Source: an uncultured Clostridia bacterium (lineage in GTDB: Bacteria > Bacillota > Clostridia > Christensenellales > Borkfalkiaceae). From it: a DNA stretch of 10,131 nt. The translations under genes were made by a program, and so were the position numbers. The stretch is taken from positions 1 through 10,131 of the forward strand of contig CALVPW010000050.1 of assembly GCA_944354085.1 (NCBI GenBank), written 5' to 3'. Positions 1-6,520 of the stretch are shown in pieces (within the stretch, counting starts at the first letter, position 1; the number at the start of each line of letters is the position of its first letter). Under the pieces are notes generated by a model. That model did not search any database. It had not been told where the DNA came from and saw only the letters and a program-made list of their open reading frames with translations.

Positions 1-1268
1 TCGAAGTCGACGGTCAGGCAATACGGGGTGCCGATCTCGTCCTGGCGGCGATAGCGTTTGCCGATGGAGCCCGCCTCGTCGTAGGTGACGGAGAAGTGTT
101 TTTTGAGCGTCTGCAAGAGTTCTTTCGCCTGCGGGGCGAGGTTCTTTTGCAGCGGGAGCACGGCTGCCTTGTACGCCGCGACGGCGGGATGGAAGTGCAT
201 CACGGTGCGCACTTCGCCGTTTTCGAGCGTCTCCTCGTCGTACGCTTCGGAGAGGGTCGCGAGCATCAGGCGGTCTGCGCCGATGGAGTATTCGATGACG
301 TAGGGGATATAGCGCTCGCCCGAGACGGGGTCGATATACGTCATTGACTTGCCCGAGAATTCCTGGTGCCGCGTGAGGTCGTAATCGGTGCGGTTGTGGA
401 TGCCGTTGAGTTCCGACCAGCCCATGGGGAATTCGTACTGGATATCGCACGCGGCTTTGGCGTAGTGCGCGAGCTTATCGTGATCGTGGAAGCGGAGGTG
501 TTCCGCCTTGAACCCGAGGTCGAGGAGGAACTGCCATGCGCGCGCCTTGTATTCGTTGTAATATTCGTGATCGGTGCCCTCTTTGCAGAACCACTGGTGC
601 TCCATCTGTTCAAATTCGATGGTACGGAAGATGAAGTTCCCGGGCGTGATCTCGTTGCGGAACGCTTTGCCGACCTGCGCGATGCCAAAGGGGACTTTGG
701 CGCGCGTCGTGCGCTGCACGTTCATAAAATTGACGAACTCGCCCTGCGCCGTTTCGGGACGCAGATAGATCTTGTTCTGGCTCTCGTCCGTCACCCCGCG
801 CGAGGTCTCGAACATCAGGTTGAACGTGCGGATGGGCGTCCAGTTGAACTTGCCGCAGATGGGGCAGCACACGCGGTGCTCCTGAATGTACGCCTCCATC
901 TCCTCGTTGGTCATGAGGTCGGGGTTGACCTTGCCTTTGGAATGCGCCTCGATGAGATTGTCGGCGCGGTGGCGGCTCTTGCACTCCTTGCAGTCCATCT
1001 TGGGGTCGGAGAAGGAGGTGGTGTGCCCGCTCGCCTCCCATACGCGGGCGTTCATGAGGATGGCTGCATCCAGCCCGTACGAGTTCTCGCTCTCCTGCAC
1101 GAAGCGCTTCCACCACGCGCGCTTGATGTTGTTTTTGATCTCCACGCCCACGGGACCGTAATCCCACGTGTTGCCCATGCCGCCGTAGATCTCGCTCCCG
1201 GGGAAGATGATGCCGCGCGCCTTGCACAGCGCGACGAGCTTGTCCATCGTGACCACTTTCTTTGCCAT
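1..1268 (-). CDS. glyQS: Glycyl-tRNA synthetase, single-chain type (3' end cut by window)
   Basis: Charges tRNA-Gly with glycine using ATP in the cytoplasm. Reading the complement from ATG at 1268 gives 422 residues with no stop before the window edge. It begins MAKKVVTMDK and carries the GlyRS signature FPGSEIYGG near residue 22. A cysteine cluster follows (C93, C96, C134/C135, C138), a likely zinc site. Class II motif 2 is FRNE at 203-206, and motif 3 is SIGADRL with R333. The anticodon-binding domain starts near residue 360 (LPLQKNLAPQ). The last visible residues are TPYCLTVDF, a conserved stretch close to the usual C-terminus, so perhaps 40 residues are missing. The start is supported by an AAAGG site just upstream and a strong promoter. 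A second Met at residue 8 is possible but less likely. This is the homodimeric form, not the separate alpha/beta form. It is divergent from glnS. Confidence 0.96.
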   Translation of the reverse strand, partial: MAKKVVTMDKLVALCKARGIIFPGSEIYGGMGNTWDYGPVGVEIKNNIKRAWWKRFVQESENSYGLDAAILMNARVWEASGHTTSFSDPKMDCKECKSRHRADNLIEAHSKGKVNPDLMTNEEMEAYIQEHRVCCPICGKFNWTPIRTFNLMFETSRGVTDESQNKIYLRPETAQGEFVNFMNVQRTTRAKVPFGIAQVGKAFRNEITPGNFIFRTIEFEQMEHQWFCKEGTDHEYYNEYKARAWQFLLDLGFKAEHLRFHDHDKLAHYAKAACDIQYEFPMGWSELNGIHNRTDYDLTRHQEFSGKSMTYIDPVSGERYIPYVIEYSIGADRLMLATLSEAYDEETLENGEVRTVMHFHPAVAAYKAAVLPLQKNLAPQAKELLQTLKKHFSVTYDEAGSIGKRYRRQDEIGTPYCLTVDF

Positions 1269-1304
1269 ATCGTTACCTTTTGCCTTTCTGAGTCGTTCCA
1301 AGGT

Positions 1305-1333
1305 ATTATAGCCCATTTGCGGGCGGCGGTCAA
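1305..1333 (-). promoter_or_regulatory. Sigma-A type promoter of the glycyl-tRNA synthetase gene
   Basis: On the complement, TTGACC (1333-1328) is followed by a 17-base spacer and a perfect TATAAT (1310-1305). Transcription should start near 1298, which leaves only about 30 untranslated bases before ATG at 1268. That is too short for a T-box leader, and I find no T-box motif (AGGGTGGNACCGCG) on this strand in the intergenic region. Boxes and spacing are seen directly; the start site is inferred. Confidence 0.85.
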
Positions 1334-1424
1334 GCGTTCGCAAGGGCGCAAGCGCATATTTTCGCGCCGCGCGGGCGCGCCGCGGGCGCAAAGGGGAGGC
1401 GTTTCCCCCCACCCATGTCCGCGT

Positions 1425-1445
1425 TTTTGCGGCCTTTTCGCAAAA
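1425..1445. repeat. Inverted repeat TTTTGCG-N7-CGCAAAA
   Basis: Two perfect 7-base arms (1425-1431 and 1439-1445) flank a 7-base loop. The repeat lies about 100 bases upstream of the glnS -10 box and about 90 bases upstream of the glyQS -35 box. No T-run follows as in a terminator, and no gene ends here. It could be a protein-binding site or chance structure. Confidence 0.45.
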
Positions 1446-1481
1446 CAGGGGTACCGTGTCCGAGGGGGCGGGACGCGTTCC

Positions 1482-1519
1482 CGTGAGAAAAATTTGCAAA
1501 AGGAGGAATTTTTCCCGCG
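1482..1519. repeat. Inverted repeat with GAAAAATT/AATTTTTC core
   Basis: Perfect 8-base arms at 1487-1494 and 1507-1514 surround a 12-base loop that includes AGGAGG. Pairing continues outward to 1482/1519 with one mismatch and one G-T pair. The right arm overlaps the left arm of the next inverted repeat (1511-1543), so in RNA the two hairpins would exclude each other. Both lie upstream of the apparent glnS start site, so a DNA-level role is more likely than an RNA switch. Confidence 0.45.
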
Positions 1520-1543
1520 AAAGAGTATCATTTTTGCGGGAAA
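1511..1543. promoter_or_regulatory. Inverted repeat over the glnS -35 region, candidate operator
   Basis: Perfect 8-base arms TTTCCCGC (1511-1518) and GCGGGAAA (1536-1543) extend inward to 12-base arms with one G-T pair, around a 9-base centre (1523-1531). The right arm ends 5 bases before the TATAAT of glnS, and the centre sits where the -35 box would be. A dimeric regulator binding here would block or replace -35 contacts. The repeat is seen directly; the operator role is inferred and the regulator is unknown. It does not match CIRCE or the Gram-positive LexA box. Confidence 0.5.
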
Positions 1544-1554
1544 TGTGTTATAAT
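1525..1554 (+). promoter_or_regulatory. Extended -10 promoter of glnS
   Basis: A perfect TATAAT at 1549-1554 is preceded by TGT (1546-1548), giving the extended -10 form TGNTATAAT. The -35 region is poor: the best match is GTATCA at 1525-1530 with an 18-base spacer. Transcription would begin near 1561, leaving a leader of about 25 bases. A weak -35 with an extended -10 fits a promoter that is regulated through the overlapping inverted repeat. Confidence 0.7.
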
Positions 1555-1585
1555 CGTATCGGACTATTTTGGAGCAAAGGATACC

Positions 1586-3211
1586 ATGGCAGAAGCGACG
1601 AATTTTATCGAGCAGATCATCGAGAGCGACCTTGCGGAGGGGCGCATCCAAGCGGTGCAGACGCGCTTCCCCCCCGAACCCAACGGGTACCTCCACATCG
1701 GGCACGCCAAGAGCATGTTCGTCAATTTCGGCATTGCCGAAAAGTTCGGCGGCAAGTGCAATTTGTTTTTTGACGATACCAATCCCTCCAAGGAGAAGAC
1801 GGAGTTTGTCGACGCCATTCGCGCCGACATCCGCTGGATGGGGTATACGTGGGCGAAGGAGACGTACGCCTCCGATTATTTTGATACCATCTACGAATTT
1901 GCCGAAAAACTCATCACGGAGGGCAAAGCGTACGTGTGCGATCTTTCCGCCGAGCAGATCAAGGCGACGCGCGGCACGCTCACGGAACCGGGGACGGAGA
2001 GCCCTTACAGGGGGCGCTCGCCCGAGGAAAACCTGCGCCTTTTCCGCGAGATGAAGGCGGGCAAATATGCGGACGGCGAAAAATGCCTGCGCGCCAAGAT
2101 CGATATGGCGTCGCCCAACGTCAACATGCGCGACCCCGTCATCTACCGCATCCTGCGCGCCGCCCATCACCGCACGGGCGACAAGTGGTGCATCTATCCC
2201 ATGTACGATTACGCGCATCCGATCTGCGACTACCTGCAGGGGGTGACCCATTCGCTGTGCACGCTGGAATTCGAAGATCACCGCCCGCTCTACGATTGGG
2301 TGGGGGTGAGCCTCGGATTTTCGCCCAAGCCCCGTCAGATCGAATTCGCGCGCCTCAACATGACCAATCTCGTCATGAGCAAGCGCTATCTCAAAAAGCT
2401 CGTCGAGGACGGCTCCGTGCACGGATGGGACGATCCGCGCATGCCCACCATCGCGGGGCTGCGCAACCGCGGCATCCCCGCCGCCGCCATCCGTGACTTC
2501 TGCGCCCGCGCGGGCGTGGCGAAAGCCAATTCGGAGTGCGACGTGAGCTATTTCGAAGCGGTCGTGCGCGAGGATCTCAACGCCTCCGCGCCCCGTGCGA
2601 TGGCGGTCGTCGATCCGCTCAAGCTCGTCATCACCAACTACGAGGGGAGCGAGGAGATCGACTTCGAAGTCAATCAGCTCGATCCCGCCGCGGGCACCCG
2701 CAAAGTCGCCTTCGGCAAAGAGCTGTATATCGAGCGCGGGGACTTTTCGCTCGATCCGCCGCCCAAATATCACCGCCTGAAGATCGGCGGCGTGGCGCGC
2801 CTGAAAAACGCGTACATCGTCCGCTGCGACGAGGCGGTCACCGATCCCGACGGGAACGTGACGGAGATCAGGTGCACCTACCTTCCCGAGAGCCGCAGCG
2901 GCAGCGATACGAGCGGCGTCAAGGCAAAGGGCGTGCTGCATTGGGTGAGCGCCGCCGTCTGTGTGGACGCGGTGCTCAAACGCTACGACCATCTCCTGCG
3001 CGACGCGGACTATGCGGGGCAGGATTTCTCCGAACGCATGAATACGGAGAGCGAGCACGTGTTCGCCGCCAAGGCGGAGCCCTATCTCGCACAGGCGCCC
3101 GAAGGCGCCGCCTTCCAGCTCATGCGCACGGGGTATTACAAGACCTGCCGCGACGGCGGCAAGCTCTGCCTTTCGGAGATCGTTTCGCTCAAAGATAATT
3201 ATAACAAATAA
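1586..3211 (+). CDS. glnS: Glutaminyl-tRNA synthetase
   Basis: A class I synthetase that attaches glutamine to tRNA-Gln in the cytoplasm. The 541 residues are close to the 554 of the E. coli enzyme. The ATP-binding HIGH motif is at 37-40 within PPEPNGYLHIGH, the form typical of GlnRS rather than GluRS. FDDTNP follows at 62-67; its first Asp corresponds to the glutamine-binding Asp66 of E. coli. The block THSLCTLEFEDHRPLYDW and the second signature MSKR (264-267), followed by GWDDPRMPT, are also GlnRS-specific. The C-terminal half (from about 340) is the two-barrel anticodon-binding region and looks complete. The start at 1586 has GGAG and AAAGG sites at 1571-1580. Transcription is divergent from glyQS, and the next gene follows after 72 bases with no convincing terminator. 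GlnRS is uncommon in Bacillota, most of which use GatCAB. Confidence 0.97.
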   Translation: MAEATNFIEQIIESDLAEGRIQAVQTRFPPEPNGYLHIGHAKSMFVNFGIAEKFGGKCNLFFDDTNPSKEKTEFVDAIRADIRWMGYTWAKETYASDYFDTIYEFAEKLITEGKAYVCDLSAEQIKATRGTLTEPGTESPYRGRSPEENLRLFREMKAGKYADGEKCLRAKIDMASPNVNMRDPVIYRILRAAHHRTGDKWCIYPMYDYAHPICDYLQGVTHSLCTLEFEDHRPLYDWVGVSLGFSPKPRQIEFARLNMTNLVMSKRYLKKLVEDGSVHGWDDPRMPTIAGLRNRGIPAAAIRDFCARAGVAKANSECDVSYFEAVVREDLNASAPRAMAVVDPLKLVITNYEGSEEIDFEVNQLDPAAGTRKVAFGKELYIERGDFSLDPPPKYHRLKIGGVARLKNAYIVRCDEAVTDPDGNVTEIRCTYLPESRSGSDTSGVKAKGVLHWVSAAVCVDAVLKRYDHLLRDADYAGQDFSERMNTESEHVFAAKAEPYLAQAPEGAAFQLMRTGYYKTCRDGGKLCLSEIVSLKDNYNK

Positions 3212-3283
3212 GCGCAAACGCGGGTTTTTTGCACGCGGACGTTTTAAGGGAAGAAAAAGCGGCAAAGATACGGAGAGTCGGGT

Positions 3284-4357
3284 ATGAACGCACTTCTTGC
3301 AGTCGATATCGGGATATGGATCGCCGTCGGGGCGGGCGCTTTGGCGCTCGTCGTCTTCCTGTACGGCGTTTTCCGCCGCTTTACCCGCTGTTCGTGGCTC
3401 TCGTGGCAGATCTGGCTGCTGTTCGCGGCGACCTTTTTGCTGGACTTCCTGCCCGAAAAGTCTGCGCTGTTCAACGCCGTCCTTACGCCCGTCGTGCTCT
3501 TTGCGGCGGTCGCGCTCGTGCTCGCCGCTGGCGGTTGGGCGCGGTACGGGATGCTCGCCCGCCGATCGCGCGCGCCCGCGTTTTTCCGTTTCACCAACCG
3601 CTTTTTGGGCGGCGTGACCGCCGTGCTCAACGTCGCGACCTTCTTCGCCGTGCTCGGCGGCGCGGCGCTGGCGGCGATGGCTGCCTTCGGCGTGCAGGCT
3701 GCCGCGCTCGACGCGGTGTACGCCAACCCCGTCTGGACGAAGGTGTTCGCGGGGCACGCGTTCGATCTTTTGGTGATCGCCGTCTGCGTGCTCATGGTGC
3801 GCTGCGGGTACCGCGTGGGGCTCATGCGCGCGCTGTGGGCGATCGTCACGGTGGCGCTCGTCTTCGGCTCGCTCGTGCTCGCGATCTTTATGGCGAACAA
3901 GATCGGCTTCCTCGTCGACTGGGCGGCAAAATTGGCGGCGTCCTTCGAAGGGCTGGGCGCGTACGCTTCGCTGCTCGGCAAGGCGATCGTCTCCGGCGTG
4001 TGTTTTTTGGTGCTGCTCATCGTCGTGGTGCTGCTCTCCGTCCTCATCAACGTGCTCATGAAAAAGTTGCGTACGCCCACGCTGCTGCGCGCCGTCGACG
4101 GGGCGCTGCTCGCGATCGTCTTTGCGGCGCTCTTCTTTGCCGTGGCGTACGGCGTGAATTTCGGCGTGTATTATCTGGCGAACGGCGGATTGGACGCCGT
4201 CGTCGACGCGGTGGCGGGTTCGGTCGGCGGGGACGCAGGCGAAGCGCTCGCGCCCGTTGCGGCGTTCGGACAAAAACTTGCCGCGCTGTTCACCTCGTCG
4301 CCGCTCTCGGCAAGGCTGTATGAGTACGATCCCCTCGTGCTCATCCTCGGCAAGTAA
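3284..4357 (+). CDS. Eight-helix CvpA-like membrane protein
   Basis: Function unknown. The 357 residues are almost entirely hydrophobic. Likely membrane segments are at about 4-29, 40-56, 62-84, 108-136, 160-173, 183-204, 230-258 and 268-298. Residues 158-298 resemble a CvpA-family module: an Asp opening a helix (D161), then CGYRVGLMRAL with the family's G-Y-R-x-G pattern, a long helix pair, and LLRAVDGALLAIVFAAL. The tail SPLSARLYEYDPL also resembles CvpA-like C-termini. The N-terminal 60 residues show a weaker similar layout, which may mean a duplicated module. CvpA in E. coli is linked to colicin V production and envelope stress. No catalytic motif or cleaved signal peptide is evident. ATG 3284 is preceded by GGAG at 3272-3275. 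It is probably co-transcribed with glnS and is followed by a likely terminator. Family assignment is by eye and moderate. Confidence 0.72.
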   Translation: MNALLAVDIGIWIAVGAGALALVVFLYGVFRRFTRCSWLSWQIWLLFAATFLLDFLPEKSALFNAVLTPVVLFAAVALVLAAGGWARYGMLARRSRAPAFFRFTNRFLGGVTAVLNVATFFAVLGGAALAAMAAFGVQAAALDAVYANPVWTKVFAGHAFDLLVIAVCVLMVRCGYRVGLMRALWAIVTVALVFGSLVLAIFMANKIGFLVDWAAKLAASFEGLGAYASLLGKAIVSGVCFLVLLIVVVLLSVLINVLMKKLRTPTLLRAVDGALLAIVFAALFFAVAYGVNFGVYYLANGGLDAVVDAVAGSVGGDAGEALAPVAAFGQKLAALFTSSPLSARLYEYDPLVLILGK

Positions 4358-4392
4358 AAGCGGCGCCGTCCGCCTTGCTCTTTATGCGTACG

Positions 4393-4415
4393 GCGCTCTT
4401 ACGGGAGCGCTTTTT
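4393..4415 (+). terminator. Probable intrinsic terminator after the CvpA-like gene
   Basis: The stem GCGCTC (4393-4398) / GAGCGC (4405-4410) with a 6-base loop is followed directly by five T's (4411-4415). The stem is short, so termination may be incomplete. It lies 36 bases past the CvpA-like stop and 40 bases before the uvrB start. It would separate the glnS transcript from the repair operon. The hexamer TGCGTA occurs on both sides of it (4385 and 4415). Confidence 0.6.
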
Positions 4416-4424
4416 GCGTATTTT

Positions 4425-4438
4425 GGTCCGCGCGGACC
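4425..4438. promoter_or_regulatory. Perfect 14-base palindrome before uvrB, candidate operator
   Basis: GGTCCGCGCGGACC reads the same on both strands. It ends 5 bases before the AAGGAG ribosome binding site of uvrB (4444-4449). As DNA it could bind a dimeric regulator. As RNA it could form a GGTCC/GGACC hairpin with a four-base loop beside the ribosome site. It is unlike the Bacillus-type LexA box (GAAC-N4-GTTC), which I do not find in 4358-4454. I also find no convincing -10/-35 pair in this gap, so the uvrB promoter is unresolved. Confidence 0.45.
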
Positions 4439-4454
4439 GTGAGAAGGAGTTTTC

Positions 4455-6416
4455 ATGACGCATTATCCCTTCAAACTGCATGCGCCGTTTGCGCCCACGG
4501 GCGATCAGCCGCAAGCCATCCAAAAGCTCACCGAGGGCGTTCTGGACGGCATCCGCACGCAGGTCCTGGTGGGGGTGACGGGCAGCGGCAAGACGTTCAC
4601 GATGGCGAACGTCATCCAAAACGTGGGGCGCCCCACGCTCGTCATCGCGCACAACAAGACGCTCGCCGCGCAGCTGTGCAACGAGTTCCGCGCCTTTTTT
4701 CCCGAAAACCGCGTGGAGTACTTCGTCTCCTATTACGATTATTATCAGCCCGAGAGCTATATCCCGCAGACGGATACCTATATCGAGAAAGATCTCTCGA
4801 TGAACGACGAGATCGATAAGCTCCGCAACGCCGCCACCTGTTCGCTGGGGGAGCGGGACGACGTGATCGTCGTCTCCTCCGTCTCCTGCATCTACGGGCT
4901 CGGCGCGCCCGAGGAGTTTTTCCGCCTCGGGATCTCGCTGCGCCCCGGGGATACGATGCAGCGCGACGTGCTTTTGCGCCGCCTTGTGGATATCCAATAT
5001 TCCCGCAACGATACGGACTTCAAACGCTCCACCTTCCGCGTGCGCGGGGACGTGGTGGAGATCTTCCCCGCGTCCAATTCCGAGGTCGCCATCCGCGTGG
5101 AATTTTTCGGGGACGAGATCGACGCCATTTCCGAGATCGACGTGGTCACGGGCAAAGCGCTCTCCTCTCTCAAACATACCGTCATCTTCCCCGCGAGCCA
5201 TTACGCGGTGGGCAGCGAGCGGCTCGCTTCGGCGCTCGCCATGATCGAGGAGGATCTCGAAGGCGAGGTCAAAGCGTTCGAATCGGCGGGCAAACTGCTC
5301 GAAGCGCAGCGCCTTTCCCAGCGCACGCGGCACGATCTGGAGATGCTGCGGGAGATCGGGTACTGTTCGGGCGTGGAAAATTATTCCCGCTATTTTGACG
5401 GGCGCTCGCCCGGGGAACCCTCCTTCACGTTGCTCGATTATTTCCCGAACGACTTCCTCGTCTTTATCGACGAGAGCCATATGACCATCCCGCAGATCCG
5501 CGCCATGTACCACGGCGATCTGTCGCGCAAAAAAAATCTCGTCGATTACGGGTTCCGCATGCGCTCCGCGTACGACAACCGTCCGCTCACCTTTGAGGAG
5601 TTCGACGCGCGCGTGCCGCAGATGATCTGCGTTTCGGCAACGCCCGCGCCCTACGAATTGGAGCAGGCGGGACAGGTGGTGGAGCAGCTCATCCGCCCCA
5701 CGGGGCTGTTGGATCCGCCCGTCACCGTCCGTCCCACCAAGGGGCAGATCGACGATCTGCTGTCCGAGGTGCACACCGTGGTGGAACAGGGGGGGCGCGT
5801 GCTCGTCACCACGCTCACCAAGCGCATGGCGGAGAGCCTTACCGACTATCTCAAAGAAAACGGCGTCAAGGTGCGCTATATGCACTCGGACGTGGACACC
5901 CTCGAGCGCATCGACATCGTCAACGGGCTGCGCGCGGGCGAGTTCGACGTATTGTGCGGCATCAACCTCCTGCGCGAGGGGCTGGACCTGCCCGAGGTGC
6001 GCCTCGTCGCCATCCTCGACGCCGACAAAGAGGGTTTTTTGCGCAGCGAGACGTCGCTCGTGCAGACGATCGGCCGCGCCGCGCGCAACGCGGAGGGACG
6101 CGTCGTCATGTATGCGGATACGATGACGGGCAGCATGCAGCGCGCCATTTCCGAGACGGACCGCCGCCGCGCCGTCCAGCAAAAGTACAACGAAGAACAT
6201 CACATCGTTCCCAAGACCATCGTCAAGAGCGTCGCCGAGACGTTCATCATCACGGGCAAAGCGAAAAAGAGCGCCGATATCAAAAAGGCGGACATCCCCG
6301 ACGAGATCGAAAAGCTCAAAGGGCTCATGAAAGCGGCGTCCGCGCAGCTTGACTTCGAGCGCGCCATCGAGATACGGGAGCGGATCGCGGAGCTGAGAAA
6401 ACAGCTTCGTCAGTAA
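4455..6416 (+). CDS. uvrB: UvrABC excinuclease subunit B
   Basis: Damage-verifying helicase-like subunit of nucleotide excision repair. UvrA loads it at lesions, it holds the strand, and it recruits UvrC for incision. The 653 residues are near the usual length. The Walker A motif GVTGSGKT is at 40-47, followed by AHNKTLAAQL. The aromatic beta-hairpin that clamps DNA begins at YYDYYQPESY (near 93). Walker B is the UvrB-type DESH at 339-342, and helicase motif VI is QTIGRAAR at 537-544. The C-terminal UVR domain (about 617-651, including LDFERAIEIRERI) that binds UvrC is intact. ATG 4455 has AAGGAG five bases upstream. It is the first gene of the block leading to uvrA. The gene looks functional, with no frameshift or missing key residue. 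Confidence 0.98.
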   Translation: MTHYPFKLHAPFAPTGDQPQAIQKLTEGVLDGIRTQVLVGVTGSGKTFTMANVIQNVGRPTLVIAHNKTLAAQLCNEFRAFFPENRVEYFVSYYDYYQPESYIPQTDTYIEKDLSMNDEIDKLRNAATCSLGERDDVIVVSSVSCIYGLGAPEEFFRLGISLRPGDTMQRDVLLRRLVDIQYSRNDTDFKRSTFRVRGDVVEIFPASNSEVAIRVEFFGDEIDAISEIDVVTGKALSSLKHTVIFPASHYAVGSERLASALAMIEEDLEGEVKAFESAGKLLEAQRLSQRTRHDLEMLREIGYCSGVENYSRYFDGRSPGEPSFTLLDYFPNDFLVFIDESHMTIPQIRAMYHGDLSRKKNLVDYGFRMRSAYDNRPLTFEEFDARVPQMICVSATPAPYELEQAGQVVEQLIRPTGLLDPPVTVRPTKGQIDDLLSEVHTVVEQGGRVLVTTLTKRMAESLTDYLKENGVKVRYMHSDVDTLERIDIVNGLRAGEFDVLCGINLLREGLDLPEVRLVAILDADKEGFLRSETSLVQTIGRAARNAEGRVVMYADTMTGSMQRAISETDRRRAVQQKYNEEHHIVPKTIVKSVAETFIITGKAKKSADIKKADIPDEIEKLKGLMKAASAQLDFERAIEIRERIAELRKQLRQ

Positions 6417-6423
6417 ACGGAGC

Positions 6424-6451
6424 GCTCCCGCAGACGGCGTTTGGCGGGGGC
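6424..6451 (+). other. Stem-loop just after uvrB
   Basis: GCTCCCGC (6424-6431) pairs with GCGGGGGC (6444-6451) through eight base pairs, one a G-U, around a 12-base loop. No T-run follows, so it is not a standard intrinsic terminator. It could protect the uvrB 3' end or partly separate expression of uvrB from the downstream genes. Confidence 0.35.
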
Positions 6452-6479
6452 ATGTACGGGAAGGAATGCAAAAACCGCC

Positions 6480-6506
6480 CGTGTCCTTGGCGCGGGCGCG
6501 GACACG
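6480..6506 (+). other. Stem-loop just before the nucleotidase ribosome binding site
   Basis: CGTGTCC (6480-6486) pairs perfectly with GGACACG (6500-6506) around a 13-base loop that contains two GCGC blocks able to pair further. It ends three bases before the AGGAGG of the next gene, so it sits in the leader of that reading frame. It could affect ribosome loading or mRNA processing. In a GC-rich genome such stems also arise by chance. Confidence 0.35.
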
Positions 6507-6520
6507 ATCAGGAGGAAGGT

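Larger units (their letters stand above)
1269..1585. other. Divergent intergenic region between glyQS and glnS
   Basis: This 317-base stretch separates two divergent synthetase genes and contains no credible gene. From left to right it holds the glyQS promoter (1305-1333), a run of 27 consecutive G/C bases at 1363-1389, three inverted repeats (1425-1445, 1482-1519, 1511-1543) and the glnS promoter. Within the G/C run the 9-mer CGCGGGCGC occurs twice, at 1370 and 1381, 11 bases apart. From about 1486 to 1560 it becomes AT-rich, unlike the rest of the window. An AGGAGG at 1501-1506 resembles a ribosome binding site but serves no plausible start codon. Confidence 0.8.

Noticed and set aside
1421..1438. 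CCGC-GTTTTT-GCGG followed by TTTT, a terminator-like pattern
   Set aside because: The stem has only four pairs and lies upstream of two divergent genes, where no transcript needs to end. The overlapping TTTTGCG/CGCAAAA repeat is the better description.
366..1553. A 395-residue plus-strand open frame opposite glyQS
   Set aside because: The minus strand encodes GlyRS with all class II motifs; the plus-strand frame has no conserved features and runs into the intergenic region.
1456..1773. A 105-residue frame downstream of the AGGAGG at 1501
   Set aside because: AGGAGG has no start codon at proper spacing (the next ATG is at 1543), and the frame overlaps the conserved N-terminus of glnS in another frame.
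3212..3283. Possible terminator after glnS (GCAAAC followed by a run of six T's)
   Set aside because: The arms pair only if several T's bulge out, so the stem is too weak to call. glnS and the next gene are treated as probably co-transcribed.
1052..4273. A 1073-residue open frame on the minus strand, antisense to glnS and the CvpA-like gene
   Set aside because: Its translation is an Arg/His/Glu/Ala-rich mix with no family resemblance and lies opposite genes with clear conserved motifs. GC-rich third positions remove stop codons from the antisense frame.
4341..6203. A 620-residue minus-strand open frame opposite uvrB
   Set aside because: It is the antisense shadow of a fully conserved uvrB, with no ribosome site or recognisable domain.
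6452..6520. A 23-residue N-terminal extension of the nucleotidase from ATG 6452
   Set aside because: The ATG at 6521 has a perfect AGGAGG at the right spacing and starts exactly at the HAD motif I strand; the extension is Cys/Arg-rich and overlaps a stem-loop.
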